Source: Pseudomaricurvus hydrocarbonicus
Lineage (GTDB): Bacteria > Pseudomonadota > Gammaproteobacteria > Pseudomonadales > Cellvibrionaceae
DNA length: 64,000 nucleotides
Reading direction: 5' to 3'
Assembly: GCF_011602365.1 (NCBI RefSeq)
Contig: NZ_JAAONZ010000003.1
Location: 124,001 to 188,000, forward strand
The notes under the pieces are model-generated. The model worked only from the letters and a program-made list of their open reading frames with translations. It was not told the DNA's origin and did no database searches. The position numbers were made by a program, and so were the translations under genes. Below, piece after piece: positions 53,962 to 62,678 of this stretch. Every line of letters starts with the position of its first letter. Positions within the stretch are counted from its first letter, which is position 1.

Positions 53962-54816
53962 CTAGTTCAACGAAGCTGCCAGGTATTCCGCCAGGCGGTC
54001 GACGGTGGGGCTGCTGGACGGCTGCGGTTTGACCAGGCTGATGGCCATCTTGCCGAGTTTGGGGTAGCGGTCGTTGCCTTTGAGAATTTTGAGGTTGCTG
54101 GGCACCGTGCTTTTCGCCAGCACGGTCACGCCCAGGCCTTCTTCAATGGCGGAGCGGATGCCGGATAAATCGGGGTTGGTGTATACCAGGCGCCAGGCGA
54201 TGCCGGACTCGGTCAGTCGCTCGACCGCACGGGCCCGGTATATACAGCCTTCCGGTGCCACAATCAGTGGGCAGGGCGCCTGTTGGTGGGCCTCGTGATC
54301 GGGGCTGGTGACCCACACCAGTTCATCCAGGCGCACAATGTTGGCACTGGCCACTTGAGAGGGGTCCGGGTGCAGCCCCAAAATCAGATCGAAATCCAGC
54401 CGGCGTCTCTCGTGGAGGAGGTTTTTGCTCAGGTCACTGGTTACGGCCAGCGTGACATTCGGGTGAGACTGGGAAAACAGGCCAACGATTTTGGGGAGCA
54501 GGGTCGAGGCGAACTCGCTGGGGATGCCCAGGCGGACCTTGCCGGCCAGCAATTCCTGGCTGAACTGCTCCACGGCTTCGTCATTCAGTGCCAGGATCTG
54601 CCGCGCGTAGGGCCGGAAAATCTGCCCGGCCTTGGTTAATTCCACCGATTGTCCCCGCCGGATTAGCAAGCTTTGACCCAGCACGTCTTCCAGTTTTTTG
54701 ATCTGCATGCTGATCGCGGGCTGGGTGCGGCCGAGATACTCGCCGGCCTGGGTGAATCCCCCCAATTCCAATGCGGTGATGAAGGCTCTCAGGGCGTCGA
54801 TGGACAGATTTTTCAT
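53962..54816 (-). CDS. LysR-family transcriptional regulator
   Basis: 284 aa from ATG 54816 (an in-frame TTG at 54852 is an alternative). N-terminal winged HTH: LSIDALRAFITALELGGFTQAGEYLGRTQPAISMQIKKLED, quoted in part as ALRAFITALELGGFTQAG and QPAISMQIKKLED. C-terminal effector-binding domain follows from about residue 90 (VRLGIPSEFASTLLPKIV). Overall style is that of LrhA/HexA-type regulators. It is divergent from gcvT with a 345-base intergenic region containing a 9-bp inverted repeat, so it may control itself or the gcv genes. Confidence 0.9.
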   Translation of the reverse strand: MKNLSIDALRAFITALELGGFTQAGEYLGRTQPAISMQIKKLEDVLGQSLLIRRGQSVELTKAGQIFRPYARQILALNDEAVEQFSQELLAGKVRLGIPSEFASTLLPKIVGLFSQSHPNVTLAVTSDLSKNLLHERRRLDFDLILGLHPDPSQVASANIVRLDELVWVTSPDHEAHQQAPCPLIVAPEGCIYRARAVERLTESGIAWRLVYTNPDLSGIRSAIEEGLGVTVLAKSTVPSNLKILKGNDRYPKLGKMAISLVKPQPSSSPTVDRLAEYLAASLN

Positions 54817-55161
54817 GGGCAAAGGCGGTCCTGGCGGTTTGTTGGGGCTCAATTCATGGTCGGTCGTTAAGTTTGCAGTCCGGCCTGAATTTAGGCGCTG
54901 AATTTCGGTCTATTCGGTCTATAGTTGAGCTATGTCGGCATCGACCGAAATAAGAAAATCTTATAGTTGAATAATCACTATTAATTTTACTGATTATAAG
55001 GCGCGCCGTATCATTCTCAACTTTGTTGAATCGATTCTGTGAAAATTTTAGAGCAGGAGCCAATATTCCGTGGCTGAAGCCAGAGTTTTCAGGACAGAAT
55101 GACAGCACAGCTCAGAACAACCTCTCGAACAACAGCACAGAACTACAGTACAGGGCCGACT
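54817..55161. other. Divergent LysR / gcvT intergenic region
   Basis: AT-rich stretch with a probable operator (54902-54951). Near gcvT the words ACAGCACAG and GAACAAC recur (55100-55140). No glycine riboswitch core is recognisable. No gene seen. Confidence 0.4.
54902..54951. promoter_or_regulatory. Candidate operator: 9-bp inverted repeat
   Basis: ATTTCGGTC (54902-54910) and GACCGAAAT (54943-54951) are perfect inverted copies; a second TTCGGTCTA copy directly repeats at 54912-54920, and ATAG-N5-CTAT lies between. The layout fits a LysR-type multi-site operator. Confidence 0.45.
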
Positions 55162-56277
55162 ATGACTGATTTGCTGCACACCCCTTTTCATGCCATGCAC
55201 GTTGAAGCTGGTGCCAAAATGGTGCCTTTTGCCGGTTTTGATATGCCGGTTCAATACCCGGACGGGATCAAAACTGAGCACTTGCATACTCGCGAGGGTG
55301 CCGGGTTGTTTGATGTCTCTCACATGGGACAGGCGTTGATCAAGGGGGCGTCGGCGAAACAGGATCTGGAGGCCATGTTGCCTCTGGATCTGGATCTGTT
55401 GCAGCCGGGCCAGCAGGTATACACCTTTATGCCCAACGCCAGCGGAGGCATCGTCGATGATTTGATTGTCACCTGTTGGAATGACAATACTTACTTCGTC
55501 GTGTTTAACGCGGCCTGTAAAGACAAGGACGTGGCTCATTTTGGCGCTCATTTGTCGGCTTCAACCGAACTAAAGTTGCTGGACGACCGCGCTCTGCTGG
55601 CCTTGCAGGGGCCTAAAGCGGTGGATGTTTTGAGCGAGTTGGCCCCGCAATGCGCCGAGCTGGTGTTCATGACTGGCGCTCATATGTCGGTGAACAACGC
55701 TGAGTGCTATGTGACCCGCTCGGGTTATACGGGTGAAGACGGCTTCGAAATTTCGGTGCCCGCCGCTGCCGCCGAGAGCCTGGCACAGCGTTTACTGGAA
55801 TCCCCGCTGGTGAAGTGGATTGGTCTCGGTGCCCGGGATTCCCTGCGGCTGGAGGCTGGCTTGTGCCTGTATGGTCACGATATGGACGATGAGCGCTCCC
55901 CGGCAGAAGCGGCCCTGGGTTGGGCGGTGGCCAAGAGCCGCCGGGTGGGCGGCAGTAAAGAAGGCGGTTTTATCGGTGCCGAGTCGTTGTTTGCCAAACA
56001 GCGCGACGGTGTGGCCGAAATGCGAGTGGGTTTTCTGGTTGACGGTAAGGCGCCAGTACGTGAAGACGCCGAGATTGTCGACGAAGATGGCGATGTCATT
56101 GGGCGCGTCACCAGCGGCGGGTTTGCCCCGAGTTTAAACGCACCGGTTGCCATGGGTTACGTCAGCGCCCCTTACGCCATCATTGGCACCAAGGTGGCGG
56201 CGCTGGTGCGCGGCAAGCCCCGCCCCATGACAGTCGCCAAAATGCCGTTTGTGCCGCAGCGGTATTACCGCGGCTGA
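55162..56277 (+). CDS. gcvT: Glycine cleavage system T protein (aminomethyltransferase)
   Basis: Transfers the methylene group from aminomethylated H protein to tetrahydrofolate. 371 aa from ATG 55162. Family features: TPFHAMHVEAGAKMVPFAGFDMPVQYP, quoted in part (KMVPFAGFDMPVQY), FDVSHMGQ, TRSGYTGEDGFEI, LGARDSLRLEAGLCLYGHD (region 55840-55880) and RGKPRPMTVAKMPFV. An upstream ATG (55099) has AGGA before it, but the extra residues are low-complexity and outside the family, so 55162 is preferred with reserve. Operon with gcvP. Confidence 0.94.
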   Translation: MTDLLHTPFHAMHVEAGAKMVPFAGFDMPVQYPDGIKTEHLHTREGAGLFDVSHMGQALIKGASAKQDLEAMLPLDLDLLQPGQQVYTFMPNASGGIVDDLIVTCWNDNTYFVVFNAACKDKDVAHFGAHLSASTELKLLDDRALLALQGPKAVDVLSELAPQCAELVFMTGAHMSVNNAECYVTRSGYTGEDGFEISVPAAAAESLAQRLLESPLVKWIGLGARDSLRLEAGLCLYGHDMDDERSPAEAALGWAVAKSRRVGGSKEGGFIGAESLFAKQRDGVAEMRVGFLVDGKAPVREDAEIVDEDGDVIGRVTSGGFAPSLNAPVAMGYVSAPYAIIGTKVAALVRGKPRPMTVAKMPFVPQRYYRG

Positions 56278-56346
56278 AATCGACACCGCCCTTGCGGCTC
56301 GCAATGACAAACACATTAATTCACAAAATACACACCGAGTGAGACT

Positions 56347-59169
56347 ATGAGTAACCCTGCCAACTTTGAAAGCCGCCACATCGGCCCGGACGCCGCCGAT
56401 CAGCGCACCATGCTGAACACCCTGGGCTATGATTCCCTCAACGATTTTATCGGTGCGGTGATTCCCGGCAACATTCGCTTGCCCAATCCTCTGGCGCTGG
56501 ACGACGCGGTCAGTGAAACGCAAGCGTTAAAAATGATGCAGGCCGTGGCGGCCAAGAATCAGGTGCTGCGTTCGTTCATCGGGCAGGGCTACTACAACAC
56601 CCACACGCCCAAAGTCATCTTGCGCAATGTCATGGAAAATCCGGCCTGGTATACGGCTTATACGCCATACCAACCGGAGATCTCCCAGGGACGTCTGGAA
56701 GCGCTACTGAACTATCAAACCATGATCTGCGACCTCACCGGCATGGAATTGGCGAATGCCTCCATGCTGGATGAGGCTACCGCTGCCGCAGAGGCGATGA
56801 CCTTGTGTCAGCGCATGTCGAAATCCAAATCGATGAACTTCTTTGTGGATCAGGACTGCCTGCCGCAAACGCTGGATGTGATTCAAACCCGGGCCGAACC
56901 GCTGAACATTCAGGTTATCGTGGGCAACCCCCAAACCGACCTGCAGGCGGACGATGTGTTTGGTGTGCTGCTGCAATACCCGGGCGTCAGTGGACAGATC
57001 AATGATTACCGCGAGGTGATTGAGGCGGTGCACGCTCATAAAGGTCTGGTGGCCGTGGCGGCCGACATTCTGGCGCTGACACTGCTGGCGTCTCCGGGCG
57101 AGCTGGGCGCCGATGTGGCCATTGGTTCTTCCCAGCGCTTTGGTGTGCCGCTGGGCTACGGTGGTCCGCACGCTGCTTTCATGGCCACTAAAGAAGCCTA
57201 CAAACGCTCGCTACCCGGTCGCCTGGTAGGCAGTTCGCTCGACAGTCAGGGCAACCCTGCGCTGCGTTTGGCCCTGCAGACCCGCGAGCAACACATTCGT
57301 CGCGAAAAAGCGACTTCCAACATCTGTACCGCGCAGGTACTGCTGGCCGTGATGGCCAGCATGTACGCCGTTTACCACGGTCCACAGGGTCTGAAAGCCA
57401 TTGCCGAGAGCGTCCACGCCAAAACCACCACCTTGGCGAGTGAGCTGAAATCCGCCGGGTTTGAACTGGAAAACAGCAGCTGGTTTGACACGCTGACGGT
57501 GATCAGCGGTGCTAAAACCGCGGCCATTCATGAGCGTGCTCTGGCCAAAGGCCTGAATCTGCGGGTGATTGATGATGTTCGTATCGGGGTGTCCATTGAT
57601 GAGACGGTTGAAACTGAAGACTTGCAGGCCATCCTGTCCAGCTTTGGTGTTGACGCGATCAGCGGAGAAGAAGCGGAGCTGGTGATTCCCGCCGACTTGC
57701 AGCGGGCCAGCGATTTCCTGACCCATCCGGTGTTCAACAGCTACCACTCCGAAACCGAAATGCTGCGTTATTTGCGCGGTCTGGCAGACAAGGATTTGGC
57801 CCTCGATCGCGCCATGATCCCGCTGGGTTCGTGCACCATGAAACTCAACGCCACCTCGGAAATGATTCCCGTGACCTGGCCCGAGTTCTCCACCATGCAC
57901 CCGTTCGCACCGGCGAATCAGGCGGAAGGCTACAGGATTCTGGATGAGCAGCTGAACCGCATGTTGTGTGAAGCCACGGGCTACGATGACATTTCCTTTC
58001 AGCCCAATGCCGGCTCGCAGGGCGAATACGCGGGTCTGCTGGCGATTCGCGGTTACCACGCTTCTCGCGGTGAAGGTCACCGCAACATCTGCCTGATTCC
58101 CAGCTCGGCTCATGGCACCAACCCCGCCTCGGCACAAATGTGTGGCATGAAAGTGGTGGTCACCGCTTGTGACGCCAAGGGCGAGGTGGACATGAACGAT
58201 TTGCGCGCGAAGGCGGAACTGCACAGCGACAACCTGGCCGCGATCATGATTACCTACCCCTCCACGCACGGGGTGTTCGAAGAAAACATTCGCGACATCT
58301 GTACCCTGATTCACGATCACGGCGGTCAGGTGTATGTGGATGGGGCCAACTTCAATGCGATGGTGGGCCTGTGTAAGCCGGGCGAATTTGGCGGTGATGT
58401 GTCGCACCTGAACCTGCACAAAACCTTCTGTATCCCCCACGGTGGTGGCGGCCCAGGTGTGGGCCCGGTGGCTGTGAAGTCCCATCTGGCACCTTACCTG
58501 CCGGGTCACCGCATCATGGAAAACCAGCAGAGTGCAGTGTCGGCGGCGCATCTGGGCAGCGCCAGCATTCTGCCCATCACCTGGATGTACATCACCATGA
58601 TGGGGGCTGCCGGCCTGCAGTCAGCCACTGAAATTGCCATTCTCAACGCCAACTACGTGGCCAAGCGCTTGTCGGTGGCGTATCCGATTTTGTATACCGG
58701 CAATGCGGATCTGGTGGCGCACGAGTGTATTGTGGATTTGCGCCCGATCAAGGAGGAAACCGGTGTGGATGTGGAAGACGTGGCCAAGCGCCTGATTGAC
58801 TACGGCTTTCACGCGCCGACCATGTCGTTCCCGGTGGCGGGCACATTGATGATCGAGCCCACCGAAAGTGAAAGTCTGTACGAACTGGATCGCTTTTGTG
58901 ATGCGCTGTTAAAGATTGCCGAAGAAATCGACGCGGTACGCCATGGTCGTGTGGTGCTGGCTGACAGCCCGTTGGTGAATGCACCGCACACGGTAGAAAT
59001 GGTGGCGGCCGATGAGTGGACCTTCAGTTACTCCCGCTCAGAGGGCGGCTTCCCGCTGGAGAGCCTGCGGAAAAACAAATACTGGCCGCCAGTAGGACGT
59101 ATCGACAACGTCTATGGCGACCGCAATCTGGTGTGCAGTTGTGCGCCGATTGAGGCCTATGCTGACTGA
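56347..59169 (+). CDS. gcvP: Glycine dehydrogenase (decarboxylating), P protein
   Basis: PLP enzyme decarboxylating glycine and loading the aminomethyl group on H protein. 940 aa single-chain form containing both halves. Signatures: [22 protein letters not shown] (start, quoted in part), [27 protein letters not shown] region, and the PLP-lysine site [17 protein letters not shown]. gcvH, which usually sits between gcvT and gcvP, is missing from the 69-base gap and from the window. Followed by a bidirectional terminator. Confidence 0.96.
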   Translation: MSNPANFESRHIGPDAADQRTMLNTLGYDSLNDFIGAVIPGNIRLPNPLALDDAVSETQALKMMQAVAAKNQVLRSFIGQGYYNTHTPKVILRNVMENPAWYTAYTPYQPEISQGRLEALLNYQTMICDLTGMELANASMLDEATAAAEAMTLCQRMSKSKSMNFFVDQDCLPQTLDVIQTRAEPLNIQVIVGNPQTDLQADDVFGVLLQYPGVSGQINDYREVIEAVHAHKGLVAVAADILALTLLASPGELGADVAIGSSQRFGVPLGYGGPHAAFMATKEAYKRSLPGRLVGSSLDSQGNPALRLALQTREQHIRREKATSNICTAQVLLAVMASMYAVYHGPQGLKAIAESVHAKTTTLASELKSAGFELENSSWFDTLTVISGAKTAAIHERALAKGLNLRVIDDVRIGVSIDETVETEDLQAILSSFGVDAISGEEAELVIPADLQRASDFLTHPVFNSYHSETEMLRYLRGLADKDLALDRAMIPLGSCTMKLNATSEMIPVTWPEFSTMHPFAPANQAEGYRILDEQLNRMLCEATGYDDISFQPNAGSQGEYAGLLAIRGYHASRGEGHRNICLIPSSAHGTNPASAQMCGMKVVVTACDAKGEVDMNDLRAKAELHSDNLAAIMITYPSTHGVFEENIRDICTLIHDHGGQVYVDGANFNAMVGLCKPGEFGGDVSHLNLHKTFCIPHGGGGPGVGPVAVKSHLAPYLPGHRIMENQQSAVSAAHLGSASILPITWMYITMMGAAGLQSATEIAILNANYVAKRLSVAYPILYTGNADLVAHECIVDLRPIKEETGVDVEDVAKRLIDYGFHAPTMSFPVAGTLMIEPTESESLYELDRFCDALLKIAEEIDAVRHGRVVLADSPLVNAPHTVEMVAADEWTFSYSRSEGGFPLESLRKNKYWPPVGRIDNVYGDRNLVCSCAPIEAYAD

Positions 59170-59205
59170 GTTACCAGGCCGACGTTAAGTCGGAAACCGA
59201 AGAAT

Positions 59206-59233
59206 AAAAAACGGGCCCGAAGGCCCGTTTTTT
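59206..59233. terminator. Bidirectional terminator between gcvP and TonB receptor
   Basis: AAAAAACGGGCC pairs with GGCCCGTTTTTT around loop CGAA; serves both convergent genes. Confidence 0.93.
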
Positions 59234-59258
59234 ATTGCACAGTGGTTACTGAAAAAAA

Positions 59259-61850
59259 TCAGTAGTCGTAGCGCAAGGTCAGGTAGTAGTAACCACCCTG
59301 CCAGTCTACTGGGGAGCTGTCGAGGTACTTGGCACCACAACACATGTCGTCAATCTTATCTTCGTCGGGGTACTCGTCGAAAATGTTGCGGCCACCGGCC
59401 AGGGCCGAGATGTTGTCGGTAAATTGATACTTGGCTTCAAGGTCAATCAGCACAATCGGGTCGTATTTCTGCACGCTCATCGAGGCGCCAGAGCCGTCTG
59501 AGTTTTCATAGGCACCGTAGACGTTGGCGCGAGCCATCAGCGACAAGTTGCCAAAACTGTGGTTTGCGGTTAACACGCCACGCCATTCCGGATTGATGTT
59601 TTCAAAGTCGAATGCATCTTCGTCGTTGAGGTACTGGCTGGGGTCAGAGGTAAACTCGGTTTTGTTGTAGCTGATGGATGCGGTGATGTCGGTTTCGGAA
59701 TCGTTGCTCCAGGTGAGTGGGTAGGTTAAGACCAGATCCATACCGGTGGTTTTGGTATCAAACGCATTGGCGAAGTAGAACACACCGCCAATGGATTCGG
59801 CTCCAGCAACACCTGCACCGACCAAGGCTTCATAGTTACTGTAGGCATCACCCGACGTGGGGTCGGTCGATACGTCCAGCGTCGAAGCTGCGTAGGTTCT
59901 GTCCGCAATGTCAATTTGGTAGAAATCCAGAGTGACGCCCAGCTTGTCAAATTCCGCCGTCAAACCCAGCGAGTAGTTGGTGGACGTTTCCGGTTTCAAC
60001 GCGTCGGCCCCGAGAGCCTGAGCGACAGGGCTGGAAGCCGGGAACAGGCCGGTGGCGACCGGGAAGCCGTTCGGCAGGCGGGTGGAGACGTTGGTGGTGC
60101 CTTGCTGGCCGGGGGTCGGAGCGCGGAAGCCGGTACCGACTGAGCCGCGCAGGCCGAAGGTGTCCGTCAGGTTGTATTTGAACGCCATTTTACCGATCAG
60201 TTCCGAATCGAAATCCGAGTAGTCCTCATAGCGAACGGCAGTTTGCAGGAACAGTTTGTCGGTAACATCCGTACTCAGGTCCAAATAGGCAGCATAGGAA
60301 TCACGATTGTATTCACCGGAATATTCGGGTGAGTAGCCCGGAAAACCATTGGAGCCAACGCCAACCACCTGGTAGACGGGGTCATCTTCATTGGCACAAT
60401 CTAATGTTGAACCTGCGGAGATGACGTCGCTGCCCGCTGCGGTGGGGCTGCCACCGTCACAAAAGCCATAGGGGTCGCTGGTGGCAAAGTCCCCAGTGGC
60501 ATAAGAGGCTTCGTCGCCACCCACCAGTTCGTAGGTTTCATCCATGTAGCTGGCACCAAAAGCCACCAAAACCGGGTTTGGTAAACCAAAATCGAATTCT
60601 TTGGACAAATCAGCCTGAATCTGAATTTCTTCGTTGCTCAGGTCGCCTGGGCGGAATGAGGTGGGCGAATCCGGGCCCATGGAGGGGTTGATGGTGTTTT
60701 TCAGGGTGTACTGGATTTCGCTGTAACCGTAGCGACCGCTGATGTCGTAGACGAAGTCGTTGCCAAATTCACCCTTGATACCGGTGACCAGCGAGTAGTC
60801 TGATACCTCACCAAAAAAGCGCGGGGTGAAACCACCGGGGAATTTCTCCAGCGGGCTGTAGATCGAACCGTCGGCTAATCGTAAATCCTGGATGGTGCCG
60901 TTACTGGGGTAGCGGTAGTAAAAATCCCCATCCGCTTCACTTTGAGAATAGTTACCAAAAGCGTACAGCTCGGCCTTGTCGGTCAGAGTATAGCCAGCGT
61001 TAAAAAACAGGCGCGCGGCTTCAGTGTTGGGTTGTCCCCAGTGTTGCACGACACCGTCTTCAAGAGAGGCGTTGGCGGCTGCGGCCATAAAGTCCGGGTC
61101 TTCGGTGTAAGCGCCATACCATGCGCTGGAATCATAGACCGGGTTGCTTTTGTCGAGACAGAACCAGGAACCACAGTACTGCTCACCACGGTTGGTGTAG
61201 TCGGCTTTGGAGTATTCGCCGGAGATGCTCAGGAAGCCATTTTCACCCAGCGGGAAACCGGCATTACCGGTGATGGTGGTCTGGAAGCCGTCGCCTTCAA
61301 TGTATTCACCCGAGTTGATGCTGAGCGAGCCACCTTCCGTGTTGTCTTTCAAAATAAAGTTGATCACCCCGGCGATGGCGTCGGAGCCGTACTGCGCGGC
61401 GGCGCCATCGCGCAGGACTTCTACGCTTTTAAGGGCAGAGCTGGGGATGGTGGCGACGTCAGGTCCCTGAGTGCCCGATCCTCCAATCGATACGACCGAG
61501 GAACGGTGACGTCGCTTGGAATTGACCAGTACCAGGGTTTTGTCGGTGGGCATGCCGCGGAGCGAGGCCGGGCGCACAAAGGTGCCGCCGTCACTGATGG
61601 GCTGGCGACCGACACTGTAAGAAGGTACCAATGTTTTCAAAACATCGTTGGTGTCGGTGTATGAAACGGCTTCAATGGTTTCGGTGTTAAACACATCAAT
61701 AGGTACCGGAGAATCTGACACCGTGCGAGGTTTACCCCGGGCCCCGGTAACAACAACTTCCTCAATGCTTTGGGTCGTTTGGCTAAGTGCGTCAGGACAG
61801 CAACTTAAAAGTACGGCAACTGCGCAGCAGCTGGAGATGGTATTTTTCAT
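59259..61850 (-). CDS. TonB-dependent outer-membrane receptor with Cys-rich leader
   Basis: 863 aa from ATG 61850, chosen because AGGAAAGG precedes it (an ATG five codons upstream lies within that site). Leader MKNTISSCCAVAVLLSCC is unusual in holding four cysteines. TonB box EEVVVTGARG, plug domain with LRDGAAAQYGSDAIAGVINFIL, and a beta-barrel ending LTLRYDY. Extracellular loops contain several cysteines (EQYCGSWFCLD, YGFCDG, DCANED, DMCCGAKYL). Similar receptors in marine gammaproteobacteria often import carbohydrate or metal complexes; the substrate cannot be told here. An RND gene lies 0.8 kb upstream. Confidence 0.9.
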   Translation of the reverse strand: MKNTISSCCAVAVLLSCCPDALSQTTQSIEEVVVTGARGKPRTVSDSPVPIDVFNTETIEAVSYTDTNDVLKTLVPSYSVGRQPISDGGTFVRPASLRGMPTDKTLVLVNSKRRHRSSVVSIGGSGTQGPDVATIPSSALKSVEVLRDGAAAQYGSDAIAGVINFILKDNTEGGSLSINSGEYIEGDGFQTTITGNAGFPLGENGFLSISGEYSKADYTNRGEQYCGSWFCLDKSNPVYDSSAWYGAYTEDPDFMAAAANASLEDGVVQHWGQPNTEAARLFFNAGYTLTDKAELYAFGNYSQSEADGDFYYRYPSNGTIQDLRLADGSIYSPLEKFPGGFTPRFFGEVSDYSLVTGIKGEFGNDFVYDISGRYGYSEIQYTLKNTINPSMGPDSPTSFRPGDLSNEEIQIQADLSKEFDFGLPNPVLVAFGASYMDETYELVGGDEASYATGDFATSDPYGFCDGGSPTAAGSDVISAGSTLDCANEDDPVYQVVGVGSNGFPGYSPEYSGEYNRDSYAAYLDLSTDVTDKLFLQTAVRYEDYSDFDSELIGKMAFKYNLTDTFGLRGSVGTGFRAPTPGQQGTTNVSTRLPNGFPVATGLFPASSPVAQALGADALKPETSTNYSLGLTAEFDKLGVTLDFYQIDIADRTYAASTLDVSTDPTSGDAYSNYEALVGAGVAGAESIGGVFYFANAFDTKTTGMDLVLTYPLTWSNDSETDITASISYNKTEFTSDPSQYLNDEDAFDFENINPEWRGVLTANHSFGNLSLMARANVYGAYENSDGSGASMSVQKYDPIVLIDLEAKYQFTDNISALAGGRNIFDEYPDEDKIDDMCCGAKYLDSSPVDWQGGYYYLTLRYDY

Positions 61851-62678
61851 GGCACCTTTCCTCATTTAAGTAGTTCAATCAATTAATGATTTTTTTAATC
61901 TGCCCTTATGTTTTTATGATTAACAGGCGTTTTCAGTTTGACAAAATGTTGTTTACAACTACCAATTAGCAATTGGTGTGCCATCCATACTTTTTTGCCT
62001 GAGGAATGATCGATTTCTCTGGGAATGTTGATAAAACATTCGGTTTTTACAGGGTTCTATTTGAGATTGGTTTTTGTTTTTATTGGTTTTGAGTTTTAAA
62101 CGGGTTGAGGTGTGAAAAATGTGTCAAATTCGTTTCGTTTTTGGTGCGTTTGATGATCGTATGCACGCTTTGGTGCATGCTGATTTTATTGAAGTTGAGT
62201 CGATAAGATTGGCAGTAAAAAGAATTAATGGGGTTGTTTTATGTTTATTGTTTTAATGAAAACGCTGTAAATACAGTTGTTTTTGTGGGTTTTGTTTTGG
62301 GGGGTGCTGTTCTTAGGTGCACGAAGGCGAGAATAAGTCTCGATTATTTTTATTGTTTTACGATGTGTTTTTGTTTTTGATGTGAAGTGGTGTTCGTCGA
62401 GGATTTATTTGGGGGTGGGCGCTTTGTTGTAAAATGTTTTTGGGCAGGTGGTGATGCCCGAAAATAGTTGAAACATACTTCGGGTGCCCTTGGGCTTTCT
62501 CTTTAATATTTGTGTGTTTGTTAACAGGCATTAATCGCTAATTAGCAAGTCACTCTTTACAAATGATAAAGGGTTGCCACTGTTTGCGGCCATATGAGCG
62601 TCGCCATAAGGCAATGTTTTCAGATGGCCGGCTGTATGTTTAAATTGTGGCTTTCAGGGATTTCCTTTTCCCAGGTTG
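61851..62678. other. Gene-free 0.8-kb region with T/G-rich top strand
   Basis: No plausible gene on either strand. From about 62040 to 62500 the + strand is strikingly rich in T and G and poor in C. Small palindromes: ACCAATT-AGC-AATTGGT (61961-61977), ATGCAC-N6-GTGCAT (62161-62178), CTGTAAATACAG (62265-62276), CCCGAA-N16-TTCGGG (62457-62484). The words TTAACAGGC and AATTAGCAA both occur twice (near 61920-61975 and 62520-62550). It should hold the promoter of the receptor gene; a small RNA is possible but not supported. Confidence 0.4.

Noticed and set aside
53731-54168. Open frame of 145 codons on the + strand running through the heptamer array
   Set aside because: Its middle is a translated simple repeat (TRYSLLA) and its end is antisense to the LysR gene; no protein character.
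54870-55161. Glycine riboswitch upstream of gcvT
   Set aside because: The conserved GGAGAG-type core and tandem aptamer pattern could not be found.
57211-58551. 446-codon open frame on the minus strand opposite gcvP
   Set aside because: Shadow frame of gcvP; no recognisable family or ribosome binding site.
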